This document shows, piece after piece, positions 18,478 through 27,210 of a stretch of 64,000 bases of DNA. The position numbers were made by a program, and so were the translations under genes. The notes below the pieces were generated by a model. That model did not search any database, had not been told where the DNA came from, and saw only the letters and a program-made list of their open reading frames with translations. How positions within the stretch are numbered: the first letter of the stretch is position 1; every line of letters begins with the position of its first letter. Source of the stretch: Gimesia aquarii (GTDB taxonomy: Bacteria > Planctomycetota > Planctomycetia > Planctomycetales > Planctomycetaceae); assembly GCF_007748195.1 (NCBI RefSeq), contig NZ_CP037920.1, positions 4,989,800 to 5,053,799 on the forward strand, written 5' to 3'.

Positions 18478-19599
18478 TCAATTTGACTTAGACTTTTGAT
18501 GTTTTGGCTTTTGTTGATGCACTTCTTCACTCGGTTCGACAACGACCAGATTCGTTGAGAGTTCTTCAACCACTTGTCCTTCTAACCCATCTTCTTCCCG
18601 ACGGAATCTTCGGATTTGAGAAGGCCTGGTACCTTTGGGAAGCATTCCCAGATTACAAATTGGCTCACCAGGACTAATCGCAGGCAAAGTGGTCATGCCA
18701 ATCACAACTGCGTTAAAGGGAGAATAAAGCATACTGCGTTCCCGACCAAGCAGTGTTGTATTCGTCGCGAGCGGTTGATCTTTTTCGACGATGTCGCCAG
18801 GTTTCACATGAAATTTCAGGAAACCACCACGTTCAGCACGGACCCAGGTCGATTTGTTAACGACGACTTGATAATCGGGACTTTGTGGTTCACCGTCAAG
18901 CATTCCAAGTTCGCGAAGTACATTTCTGACCCCTCTTGTCGCAGATTCGACAATCCCTGGCTCAACCTTCCAGACTTCGCCCCCCTCCATAATAATCGTG
19001 GGACAGCCGCTACTACAGGCTTCACGACGAAACGCGCCGGCAGGCCCCTTCCCGTTCATGATTATTTCGGAACCAAAGGCTTTCGCAATCCGTTGCACTT
19101 CAGGATTTGTCATATCCCCTCGCACATTCGGATAATTGGTACGGCGTACAGAAGCGGTGTGTAAATCAATGCCAAAATCACAACGTGAAACGATTTCATC
19201 AAAGATGATCCGTGCCATGCGACCTGCCAGACTGCCGCTTGCGGAACCTGGAAAGGACCGATTCAAATCGCGACGATCAGGTAAATAGCGAGAGTGTCGA
19301 TCAAAGGCCAAAAGATTCAAAACCGGCACAAAGATCACGGACCCGCGGAGCAGATGAAACTCTGAGTCTTGAATCAATTCACGAATTGCTCCTGTGCCAT
19401 TGATTTCGTCTCCATGCAAGGCTGCAGTCACAAAAACCACAGGCCCTTCTTCCTCTGCTCGACGAATGTGAATGGGAATCCGCACCGTCATACTGCTGTA
19501 GCTCTCGCTCACAGCGAGTTTCACATCGCGCGATTCCCCAGCTGGAATTGATTCTCCATTCCATTGATCAATGGGCTTCCGTTCGCGAGACTTCGTCAT
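18478..19599 (-). CDS. Succinylglutamate desuccinylase/aspartoacylase-like zinc carboxypeptidase
   Basis: A 373-residue M14-fold zinc hydrolase of the AstE/AspA family, which cleaves N-acyl amino acids or amide-linked amino acids. The zinc ligands are visible: ALHGDEINGTG with His62 and Glu65, and DLHT with His147. The substrate-binding DRRDLNRSFPG is also present, and the catalytic Glu is likely in TIIMEGGE. A C-terminal barrel-like domain (KVEPGIVE to the end) matches AspA-like proteins, and the tail is basic. It is the last gene of an operon with a RimK ligase (25 bp upstream) and a retropepsin-like gene, so it probably removes or trims the amino acids added by the ligase rather than acting in arginine catabolism. 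Confidence 0.88.
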   Translation of the reverse strand: MTKSRERKPIDQWNGESIPAGESRDVKLAVSESYSSMTVRIPIHIRRAEEEGPVVFVTAALHGDEINGTGAIRELIQDSEFHLLRGSVIFVPVLNLLAFDRHSRYLPDRRDLNRSFPGSASGSLAGRMARIIFDEIVSRCDFGIDLHTASVRRTNYPNVRGDMTNPEVQRIAKAFGSEIIMNGKGPAGAFRREACSSGCPTIIMEGGEVWKVEPGIVESATRGVRNVLRELGMLDGEPQSPDYQVVVNKSTWVRAERGGFLKFHVKPGDIVEKDQPLATNTTLLGRERSMLYSPFNAVVIGMTTLPAISPGEPICNLGMLPKGTRPSQIRRFRREEDGLEGQVVEELSTNLVVVEPSEEVHQQKPKHQKSKSN

Positions 19600-19624
19600 G
19601 TAGCTCTGGCCTTTAATTCAATTA

Positions 19625-20857
19625 CTACGAGTCGGTTACCGGTTTGACTGATTCCGAAAGAACTTCTTCGGCTACAGGCAACTCGGGTAAATCCTGAACC
19701 TTCGGTCGTCTCTTGCGGCGTGTTTTCGCAGGGATCAGATGACGCATCAACTCAAGTTTGCCAAAGCAAAGCAATCGATCACCAGACTCAAGTTGCCGAC
19801 TCGAACGAGGATTAGGGATCACTGTAGTCCCACGGTAGAGTGTTAGCACGTTAATATCTTTGTCGCGTAATCCGGATTCATTAATTTCTTTACCTATATA
19901 TTCTGACCCTTCCGGAATATGTATCTCAGTCACCCCATAACCTCGACTGACTGTCAATCGTTGTCGCAGATCGATCTCAGGAAAATCGACCTGCGCGGCG
20001 ATGTAATCGACAACCACTCCTGCAATGTCAAGTTGTGTACAACGTTCGATTCCTTCTAAGCCAGGCGAGGAATTGACCTCCATAATTTGCGGACCATCAA
20101 TGCCTTCCAGAATATCGACACCTGCCACACGCAAGCCCATAATCTGCGCCGCGCGCACCGCTGTTTTACAGTATGTTTCATCAAGTTCTATCGGTTCTGT
20201 TACTCCTCCTCGATGAACATTGCTGCGAAATTCCTGGCCCTGAGCGACACGTCGCATCGCAGCAACCACTCGATCGCCAACGACAAACGCCCGGATATCA
20301 CGTCCTTTACTTTCCGCAACAAATTTCTGAATTAAAACATTCTGTTTTTGACTTTGCAGCATTTCGATAATGGCTTTGGCCGAGTTGACTGATTCGGCAA
20401 GTAATACACCAATCCCCTGCGTGCCTTCCAATAACTTGATAACAACAGGAGCACCACCAACACGTTCAATCGCAGGCAAGACATCTTTCTTATCACGGAC
20501 AAACGTTGTTTGTGGTATGCCAATTTGATGCCTGCTAAGAATTTGTAGGCTACGAAGCTTGTCACGCGAATTAGAGATGCCGGAGGAAGAATTGGCGCAA
20601 AATATATCCATCTGCTCGAATTGTCGTACAACCGCTGTTCCAAAATAAGTAATCGAAGAACCGATGCGCGGTAAGACAGCGTCATAATCTGAGAGCGGCT
20701 TTTGCCGAAAAAAAAGATCGGGTTCGGCCTGCTTTAAATCGATCGCAAAATGGAGTGTATTCAGGACTTTCACTTTGAATCCGCGCTGCTCAGCTGCTTC
20801 GCGCAGTCGACGCGTACTGTAACATTGCGGGCTGCGTGAAAGGATGGCAAGTTTCAT
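19625..20857 (-). CDS. rimK: RimK-type ATP-grasp glutamate ligase with C-terminal TrkA-C domain
   Basis: A 410-residue fusion. Residues 1-290 form a RimK ATP-grasp amidoligase, which in E. coli adds glutamates to the C-terminus of ribosomal protein S6. Motifs include LPRIGSSITYFGTAVVRQFE, the ATP-binding VVIKLLEGTQGIGV, GRDIRAFVVGDRVVAAM, and the metal-binding end IMEVNSSPGLEGIE. Residues about 305-385 form a TrkA-C (RCK-C) ligand-binding domain (GVTEIHIPEGSEYIG, then RLLCFG), followed by a basic tail KTRRKRRPK. The extra domain suggests allosteric control by a small ligand. The S6 target is not certain; peptides or other proteins are possible. The operon also holds a retropepsin-like gene and a carboxypeptidase gene. 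Confidence 0.9.
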   Translation of the reverse strand: MKLAILSRSPQCYSTRRLREAAEQRGFKVKVLNTLHFAIDLKQAEPDLFFRQKPLSDYDAVLPRIGSSITYFGTAVVRQFEQMDIFCANSSSGISNSRDKLRSLQILSRHQIGIPQTTFVRDKKDVLPAIERVGGAPVVIKLLEGTQGIGVLLAESVNSAKAIIEMLQSQKQNVLIQKFVAESKGRDIRAFVVGDRVVAAMRRVAQGQEFRSNVHRGGVTEPIELDETYCKTAVRAAQIMGLRVAGVDILEGIDGPQIMEVNSSPGLEGIERCTQLDIAGVVVDYIAAQVDFPEIDLRQRLTVSRGYGVTEIHIPEGSEYIGKEINESGLRDKDINVLTLYRGTTVIPNPRSSRQLESGDRLLCFGKLELMRHLIPAKTRRKRRPKVQDLPELPVAEEVLSESVKPVTDS

Positions 20858-20900
20858 CGATTCTCTTTCTGTCTTTATTCATCGAAAAGCAAAGTAGCTG

Positions 20901-21374
20901 CTATCTTCGCTTTGGCTTTTTCTTTCGTGGTGGTTTCCCACCATAGTAAGATTTCCCCGCATCAACAAGAAATCGCTGCCGAAACGCTTCGCGGCCCAAT
21001 AACATCCGAAAGCCCATTTCGTCACGATTCGCAAGAGTTAGCTCAACTAACCATAACTGACCAAGCAATTCAATATTGGTGACAATCACAGGCCTCAAGT
21101 TCGCTTTACCACTAGAACTGCGTACAGATCGATATTCGAGAATTTTTGCTTCCGTCTGTACCACCTCATTGGTTTTCCGCTGGACAGGGTGAAGCTTAAA
21201 TCGAATCCATTTCTCTCCGTCTCGCTCAAATTCGTCTAAGTCATAAGCATGCAAGGATGAAGACCGAGCCCCGGTGTCAACTTTAACTTTGATTGATTTC
21301 ACGCCCAAATCAGGGAGCTTCACCCATTCGCGCCAACCAATCACAGGTAAAGCAGGTTTCTTTGCCTTTGTCAT
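20901..21374 (-). CDS. RimB-like retropepsin-type protein (DUF785/Zn_protease family)
   Basis: A 157-residue protein of the family labelled ATP-dependent zinc protease (PF05618), now viewed as retropepsin-like. The catalytic motif VDTGARSSS has its Asp at residue 33, and GFRMLLGREAFRQRF is the conserved second block. The C-terminus is very basic (PPRKKKPKRR). RimK and this family are coupled in many bacteria, and in Pseudomonas the RimABK system links them to S6 glutamylation. Here it is the first gene of the three-gene operon, 43 bp before rimK. The name RimB is used by analogy only. Confidence 0.85.
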   Translation of the reverse strand: MTKAKKPALPVIGWREWVKLPDLGVKSIKVKVDTGARSSSLHAYDLDEFERDGEKWIRFKLHPVQRKTNEVVQTEAKILEYRSVRSSSGKANLRPVIVTNIELLGQLWLVELTLANRDEMGFRMLLGREAFRQRFLVDAGKSYYGGKPPRKKKPKRR

Positions 21375-21636
21375 TTTGTAGTGGTCTCGTAAGATTTGCC
21401 CCTGATCAACTCCACTTTTGATTGGAGTTCAGCTTACCTGATTTTACATGGTGTCGCTAGTTTAAGCTTGTATGGTTTCATTGAAATCAGTACTGAATTT
21501 CAGCGACTCACAACTATTAATACCCGTAAGCTTTGCGCAGATTCTTCTCTCCTTTTTATCAGAAAAACTCGTATCGATTAAGTCATCAAGTAGACAATTC
21601 AACAATGTTCGGAAAATGGATCAATAGCCCAACTAC

Positions 21637-21680
21637 AAAAAAACAGGCTATGCACAAGAAAGCGCATAGCCTGTTTTTTT
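21637..21680. terminator. Bidirectional terminator
   Basis: Stem CAGGCTATGC (21644-21653) and GCATAGCCTG (21664-21673), 10 bp with a 10-nt loop, is flanked by seven A on the left and seven T on the right. It lies 18 bp beyond the stop codon of the PDZ gene and serves that minus-strand gene. Confidence 0.92.
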
Positions 21681-21698
21681 GTCTTGTTGACTTAAACA

Positions 21699-22439
21699 CT
21701 ATTGAAGCGGGGTTGGCCCTAAGTCAATGGGAGGGGCTTGATTCAATTTGGGAGCATACTCATAGGGAGCAGCATATTGATACTTCAAAGGGGCTTTAGG
21801 ATTGATGAGATATTGATCATCGTTTCCAAAACTTGATGCCGGTGGAAAGTATGGCGTATGTGCCCGTGAAGGATTCCCGTGAGCCGGTGCGTTAATACGT
21901 TCTGCCCAACCGAGTGTCACTTCGACATCACTCACAGCGCCTTGCTCACCGACTTGAATGACTTTCAGCGCAACCTTCTGACCAGGTTGTGCCTTCTCAA
22001 GCAAGGCATTTAATTGACGAACAGAAGCCAGGCGATGTTTACCGAATGACAAAATGATATCGTACTTCATCAGCCCTGCTTGATCCGCGGGAGAGCCAGG
22101 TGCGACGTGCATAATGACAACACCATATCCAGGATTACCATCCAGGTCAGTACCCACACCGGTCCACCAGTCAGGTGCCCCATTTGTTAAATGGGCAGCC
22201 AACGGTCCGGAAGCAGCGGTGGCTATAATTCCCAATGTCGCTTTATAATATTTCGAATAATGCTGATTTAAATTTGCTTTATGAGCCTCGCTCATCAAAG
22301 CCGCATATTTCTGGCGGGCAGTCGAAGCCGCCTTCTTCTGAGGAGCACCTTCTTGAGCCTGTGATTCATAGCTCAACACCAAAAACAGTGCGAGAAGGCA
22401 TAGCAAACCCTTGCCTGACATAGATTTCTGCAAATTCAT
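21699..22439 (-). CDS. Secreted PDZ-domain protein
   Basis: A 246-residue protein with a signal peptide ending ESQA and one PDZ domain (about residues 95-180). The domain's peptide-binding turn GVVIMHVAPGSPADQAGLMKYDIIL and the QLNALLEKAQPGQKVALKV helix-strand are typical of HtrA/DegP PDZ repeats. No protease domain is fused, so it may be a substrate or partner-binding module in the periplasm. The C-terminus is proline-rich and disordered (PPASSFGNDD to PPIDLGPTPLQ). It is a single-gene unit ending in a bidirectional terminator. Confidence 0.85.
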   Translation of the reverse strand: MNLQKSMSGKGLLCLLALFLVLSYESQAQEGAPQKKAASTARQKYAALMSEAHKANLNQHYSKYYKATLGIIATAASGPLAAHLTNGAPDWWTGVGTDLDGNPGYGVVIMHVAPGSPADQAGLMKYDIILSFGKHRLASVRQLNALLEKAQPGQKVALKVIQVGEQGAVSDVEVTLGWAERINAPAHGNPSRAHTPYFPPASSFGNDDQYLINPKAPLKYQYAAPYEYAPKLNQAPPIDLGPTPLQ

Positions 22440-22780
22440 CGTAGTAACCCTTTTCTCATTCTATTACGACACGCATGAAAATTTGTTTGCTGAGCTTCTC
22501 GATTTGAGGGGATCCCCAATGCCAATATACTCAACCTATTTACCCTATCCTAGCTTACGCAAACTGCATGTCAAACTGAGAAATTGTATTATGTTGATTA
22601 TTTGCAACGTCATATTTTTTGCGAAATGAGGCCAGGCTTCTTCTAAATCTGCTGTAGCAATTAAAGTTCGACATCACACAGAGTTCGGGCCTTCAATGGA
22701 CGCCCTTCCTCAAATTGATATCATGCAAGCTAAACACCTAATACGATTAACAGCCCGAAACGCAAAGAGTTTGATTGACA
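22440..22780. other. Divergent intergenic region
   Basis: About 340 bases between the PDZ gene and the carbamoylase gene, which diverge here. Both promoters should lie in it. I see no convincing small gene, hairpin or repeat. Confidence 0.4.
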
Positions 22781-23707
22781 ATGAGTAGACCGATTACGAT
22801 TGCTGTAGCACAGATGGGGCCGATTCCTCTCACACAAACAAGAGCTGACGCTGTGGAGCGTTTGATCGGCCTACTACGTGAAGCAGCTCAACAAGATAGC
22901 GAGTTGGTCCTGTTTCCTGAGTGCTGCCTGACTGCATTCTTTCCTCATTGGTTCATTGAAGATCAGGCTGAGATTGACACGTTTTTTGAACGAGAAATGC
23001 CAAGCCCTGTTACACAGCCTCTATTTGATGAAGCCAGACGTCTCAAGATTGGCTTCTGTCTCGGTTATGCCGAGATCGTCAATGAGCAGGGACAAACCCG
23101 CCGATACAATTCTTCGCTACTTGTGGAGCGCGGTGGAAGAATTGTTGGCAAACATCGAAAAATTCATCTACCCGGCCATCGAGAGCATCGACCACAAAAT
23201 CCATTCCAAAATTTGGAGAAGCGTTATTTTGATGTTGGTAATCTTGGCTTTCAGGTCTGGAATGCATTTGGCGGCAAAGTCGGCATGTGCATTTGCAATG
23301 ACCGTCGTTGGGCAGAAACCTACCGTGTACTCGGATTACAGGGAGTCGAACTCGTTTTGCTGGGTTACAACACACCACTGCAGATCCCGGAATATCCCGA
23401 ACTCAATCCTCTGGTCGGTTTTCATAATCAGCTAAGCATGCAGGCAGGTGCCTACCAAAACGGTACCTGGGTTTTAGGAGCGGCCAAGACGGGGTGTGAA
23501 GAGGGTGTAGAACAACTCGGAGAAAGCTGCGTAATCGCCCCCTCGGGAGAAATTCGAGCTGTAGCAAAAACCAATAAAGACGAATTAATCATTCACACCT
23601 GTGATCTGGACGAAACCATTCCTTACAAAGAAGGCATTCTCAATTTTGACATCAACCGCCGTGTGGAATATTATCAGTTAATTACGCAACAGTCAGACAA
23701 AATCTAA
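22781..23707 (+). CDS. N-carbamoyl-D-amino-acid hydrolase (nitrilase superfamily)
   Basis: A 308-residue carbon-nitrogen hydrolase. The nitrilase triad falls at exactly the positions known for D-carbamoylases: Glu47 (LVLFPE), Lys127 (KHRKIHLPG) and Cys172 (GMCICNDRRW). The NDRRW stretch and LEKRYF block are specific to N-carbamoyl-D-amino-acid amidohydrolases, which release D-amino acids, CO2 and ammonia. ATG at 22781 is used rather than a TTG two codons upstream. No hydantoinase or racemase gene is nearby, so it may act on other ureido compounds. It is followed after 47 bp by a sulfatase gene on the same strand, probably an unrelated passenger in the same transcript. Confidence 0.88.
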   Translation: MSRPITIAVAQMGPIPLTQTRADAVERLIGLLREAAQQDSELVLFPECCLTAFFPHWFIEDQAEIDTFFEREMPSPVTQPLFDEARRLKIGFCLGYAEIVNEQGQTRRYNSSLLVERGGRIVGKHRKIHLPGHREHRPQNPFQNLEKRYFDVGNLGFQVWNAFGGKVGMCICNDRRWAETYRVLGLQGVELVLLGYNTPLQIPEYPELNPLVGFHNQLSMQAGAYQNGTWVLGAAKTGCEEGVEQLGESCVIAPSGEIRAVAKTNKDELIIHTCDLDETIPYKEGILNFDINRRVEYYQLITQQSDKI

Positions 23708-23754
23708 CAATCCTCCCCGGATGTACTCTTTCAAAATGAGAAAGAAAAATCACC

Positions 23755-25434
23755 ATGAATTCTTCCGCACTGTCTTACCTGAAGTTGGGACTCATTGCTT
23801 TTGTTGTCGTATGCCTGACTGATATCTGTTGTTCCAGGCAAGTCTGGAGCGCTGAGAAAGAACAACAACGTCCCAATATTCTGCTGATCGTCGCCGACGA
23901 TTTGGGTTATAGTGATTTGGGCTGCTTTGGCGGTGAAATTGAAACTCCTCATTTAGATTCCTTAGCGGCTAAGGGAGTTCGATTAACTCAATTTTATAAC
24001 ACAGGGCGTTGCTGCCCTTCACGTGGTTCGCTGATGACAGGCCAATACCCGCACCGCATCGGGTTGGGACATATGACGAGAAATCTCAATCAGCGAGGTT
24101 ATCAGGGGCACATCGCTGACGAAGCCATTACCATCGCACAAATTCTGCAACGTGGAGGTTATCGTACATTTCTCTCAGGTAAATGGCACTTAGGAACGGA
24201 AGATCCAACGAAACTCGGTTTTGAAGAATTTTATGGCACGCTTGTCAGTGCCAAAACATTTTGGGACGTCAATCATTTCACACGGCTCCCTGCATCTCGA
24301 GCAACGCATACCTATCCTAAAGGTGAATTTTACGGTACCGATGCCGTGACTGATTATGCAATTGACTTCATGCGTATGGGCAGACGAACTCCCGATCAAC
24401 CTTGGTTTTTATATCTGGCCTATAATGCGCCGCACTTCCCGTTACATGCTCCAAAGGAGGACATTCTTAAATATGCAGATCGCTATCATATCGGCTGGGA
24501 TCAAGTGCGCAAACAACGGCTTGCCCGCATGAAATCTCTGGGTATTGTTCCACAGAATACAAAACTTTCTCCGCGATCACGCTATTGGGATTGGGGCGAG
24601 TCAGAATCGCGCGTCAATCCAGCCTGGGATTCATTACCCACTGACCGTCGTGGTGACTTAGCACGTCGTATGGCCATTTTTGCTGCGATGGTTGACCGTA
24701 TGGATCGGAACATTGGTCGTGTCTTAACCAGCCTGCGTCAAAATAACGAAATTGAAAATACTCTGATTATTTTTACTTCAGACAATGGTGCCTGTGCTGA
24801 GTGGGACCCACATGGATTTGACATCAAGTCCAGCCGCAATAATACACTCTATTGGGGAAACCAACTAGACAAAATGGGAGGCCCGGACACCCACCATAGC
24901 GTAGGGTCAGGTTGGGCAAATGCCTCTAATACACCATGGCGTCTCTACAAACATTACAACCATGAAGGAGGCATCGCCTCGCCGGGTATCGTGCATTGGC
25001 CCGCCCAAGTACAACAGACGGGAACGATCAGATCAAATCCAGCCCACATCATTGATATTGCTCCCACCCTATTAGAGGCTGCACAGGTCAGCTATCCCTC
25101 TCAGTGGGATGGTCACGCCACACTGCCACTGCCGGGACAAAGTTTGATGCCGCTGATCAAGGGACAGAAACAAACAGAACGTACACTTTACTTTGAGCAT
25201 CAGGGAAATCGAGCCCTTCGTGAAGGACGCTGGAAACTCTCTGCCCTGCGTGGAGAACCCTGGGAACTCTATGATATTTCTAAAGACCGTACTGAATTAA
25301 ACGACTTGGCTCAGCAACGCCCTGATATCACAAAACAATTAGCACAAAAATGGGATATCTGGGCGAAAGAAAACTTTGTACTCCCCTTCCCAAAAGATTA
25401 TCGAATTGATTATCTGGCCCCATTAGCAAAGTAA
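23755..25434 (+). CDS. Secreted arylsulfatase (S1 family)
   Basis: A 559-residue type I sulfatase with a signal peptide of about 32 residues (ending VWSA). Metal ligands are Asp48 and Asp49 in IVADDLGYSD. The formylglycine motif CCPSRGSLMTG has its modified Cys at residue 86 (C-x-P-S-R with x = Cys). SGKWHLG and TSDNGACAEW supply further active-site Lys/His and Asp/Asn. Activity needs a formylglycine-generating enzyme, which is not in the window. Planctomycetes use many such enzymes on sulfated algal polysaccharides; the substrate here is unknown. Confidence 0.94.
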   Translation: MNSSALSYLKLGLIAFVVVCLTDICCSRQVWSAEKEQQRPNILLIVADDLGYSDLGCFGGEIETPHLDSLAAKGVRLTQFYNTGRCCPSRGSLMTGQYPHRIGLGHMTRNLNQRGYQGHIADEAITIAQILQRGGYRTFLSGKWHLGTEDPTKLGFEEFYGTLVSAKTFWDVNHFTRLPASRATHTYPKGEFYGTDAVTDYAIDFMRMGRRTPDQPWFLYLAYNAPHFPLHAPKEDILKYADRYHIGWDQVRKQRLARMKSLGIVPQNTKLSPRSRYWDWGESESRVNPAWDSLPTDRRGDLARRMAIFAAMVDRMDRNIGRVLTSLRQNNEIENTLIIFTSDNGACAEWDPHGFDIKSSRNNTLYWGNQLDKMGGPDTHHSVGSGWANASNTPWRLYKHYNHEGGIASPGIVHWPAQVQQTGTIRSNPAHIIDIAPTLLEAAQVSYPSQWDGHATLPLPGQSLMPLIKGQKQTERTLYFEHQGNRALREGRWKLSALRGEPWELYDISKDRTELNDLAQQRPDITKQLAQKWDIWAKENFVLPFPKDYRIDYLAPLAK

Positions 25435-25456
25435 ACCATTTGCATAAACGAGAAAG

Positions 25457-25488
25457 AACAGAGTTGGTCAGTGAAGTCCAACTCTGTT
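25457..25488 (+). terminator. Hairpin after the sulfatase gene
   Basis: Stem AACAGAGTTGG (25457-25467) and CCAACTCTGTT (25478-25488), 11 bp with a 10-nt loop, lies 22 bp past the stop codon. The following bases are only weakly T-rich. A second inverted repeat CTGTGAGTGA/TCACTCACAG (25515-25549) followed by CGGTTTTTT lies beyond it and overlaps the end of the next, convergent gene. Either could end the sulfatase transcript. Confidence 0.6.
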
Positions 25489-25535
25489 AGTTCGTGATTC
25501 AAAACAAGACTGTTCTGTGAGTGAATTGAGCAAAA

Positions 25536-27152
25536 CTACTCACTCACAGTCGGTTTTTTCCCTTTATCTTTCTGATCAAGCCTGACCATCAGCCATTGTT
25601 GCGTTTCATCTTTACCAATATGAACCAGCAACGGTGCTTCCTCTTTGGTTAGATTATAAACTCCCGTATCATAGATCGTATTTTTATCACTACCTACGGT
25701 CCAGGCAACACGTTGAGTTTTCTTATCGACAGAACCTTGAACTTGCTGCGTTTTCTTTGTTTTATCGTCGGTAAAGTTGCCTCTGATGATCCCCTGCTTA
25801 TTGACTGCAAGTTCCACTACAGAATCGGATTTGGTTTGACCACTCTCTGAAAGTGCAAACACGCCCAATGGCATCCATTTCTCCTGTTCAGTGGCATCAG
25901 CGGCTGCACCGGTCGCTGCCAACTGACTGGCCTGCTGGGTATATTGCTCGGACGTACCAACATCCTGTTTATTGACATATACATTGCCGTCGCGATAGAG
26001 CACGTTATTTCCATAGTCGTAATAAAGTGCCTGCATATTCTCCCAGGCTAACCAGGCCAAAATGGCATCCCAGGTTGAGACGGTCCAGGCATACCCGGGA
26101 GGCCAAGTGGAAGCATACCAGACTCCCGGATTGGCTGCATACCAGCCAGGATAATACATCCCGTAACCATAAAAACCACCTCGAATCACAACGGCATGGT
26201 AATAACGAGTGGAAGGTGGTACATGCACAAACCCGGCAGCAAACCCACCATTGGGTCCCCGAATAAATCCACCAGCCGTTGTTCCGCCACCACGACCGTG
26301 TACCACACCACCGGCGGCGCGTCCTCCATTAGGACCAACAATGCGCCCACCAGCGGCAGAAGCACCACCTGGACCAACGATGCGCCCAGCACCTCCCTTG
26401 CCGCCACCTTTACCATCAACTTTGACACCAGCGGCATGACCTCCATCTGGTCCGATGGCGCCTCCCCCTGAAATCGTATTCCCGCGTGGTCCTGTGTAAC
26501 TACCACCGGCTGCAATTCCACCACCAGGCCCGTGAACGACTTTTCCGGAGGCAGAACCGGAATCAATTGAGCGATTCACAGTATTACGACCGGTAAAGTC
26601 CTGAACGTAAGGATGAGAATTTGTAACGGTATGATGGCCCGCATCTGAAGGTAGACCAAGAAAATTATCCAGGCCCTGGCGCGTCGGCCGTTGATTGAAA
26701 TTCATATTACCGACATCGAGATGGCCATCGGTTCGAGAACTGATATTCCCATTTCCAATTCGGTTGAAATCTCCACGGTTAAAATCGCCGTTATTTAATC
26801 GATTGAAATTATTCCCTCGAGATTGTTCAAACGATCTGGCCTGGTTCATGAATCTTTGGTTGAAGCCAGTATTGTCATTGAAGCGGCTCGGCTGATCGAA
26901 GCGACTTCCATAATTTGAGAATTGACCTCGATTAAATCCGGCACCACCACCAAAACCACCTCCAGAAGGTCTAAATCCACCGCCACCGTAGCCACCTCCA
27001 CCAAAACCGCCGCCGCCATGGAAGCCACCACCTCCAAAACCACCACCCCCGTGAAATCCACCTCCTCCAAAACCTCTCGCCCAGGTAATAGATTGTTCCT
27101 GTGAGAAGAAGAACACTGCCGTAATTGCAAGGAAGCTGATGAAAAGTCTCAT
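25536..27152 (-). CDS. Glycine-rich protocadherin-like surface protein
   Basis: A 538-residue secreted protein. A signal peptide is followed by a pure glycine-rich tract built from GFGGGGFHGGGG units (residues 26-75), then an Asn/Arg/Phe-rich stretch. Next is a run of imperfect repeats of the form G-P-x-G-G-x-x-A-G-G (about residues 205-305). A conserved aromatic segment (YYHAVVIRGGFYGYGMYYPGW, then WDAILAWLAW) follows, and the C-terminal beta-rich domain starts near EKWMPLGVFAL. Similar proteins are annotated as mu-protocadherin-like in planctomycetes; their role is thought to be cell-surface or matrix. AGGAAC precedes the ATG. The SnoaL-like gene 58 bp upstream is probably co-transcribed. 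Confidence 0.8.
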   Translation of the reverse strand: MRLFISFLAITAVFFFSQEQSITWARGFGGGGFHGGGGFGGGGFHGGGGFGGGGYGGGGFRPSGGGFGGGAGFNRGQFSNYGSRFDQPSRFNDNTGFNQRFMNQARSFEQSRGNNFNRLNNGDFNRGDFNRIGNGNISSRTDGHLDVGNMNFNQRPTRQGLDNFLGLPSDAGHHTVTNSHPYVQDFTGRNTVNRSIDSGSASGKVVHGPGGGIAAGGSYTGPRGNTISGGGAIGPDGGHAAGVKVDGKGGGKGGAGRIVGPGGASAAGGRIVGPNGGRAAGGVVHGRGGGTTAGGFIRGPNGGFAAGFVHVPPSTRYYHAVVIRGGFYGYGMYYPGWYAANPGVWYASTWPPGYAWTVSTWDAILAWLAWENMQALYYDYGNNVLYRDGNVYVNKQDVGTSEQYTQQASQLAATGAAADATEQEKWMPLGVFALSESGQTKSDSVVELAVNKQGIIRGNFTDDKTKKTQQVQGSVDKKTQRVAWTVGSDKNTIYDTGVYNLTKEEAPLLVHIGKDETQQWLMVRLDQKDKGKKPTVSE

Positions 27153-27210
27153 AATACTTGTTCCTATATTTGATTTTTTACAAACGATATTTGTAAGTTA
27201 ATTCAGATCG

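Noticed and set aside
26027-26566. Plus- and minus-strand frames rich in Pro, Thr or Val opposite the glycine-rich gene
   Set aside because: These are antisense or out-of-frame readings of the glycine-rich repeat in the real gene at 25536-27152; the biased composition is a shadow of that repeat.
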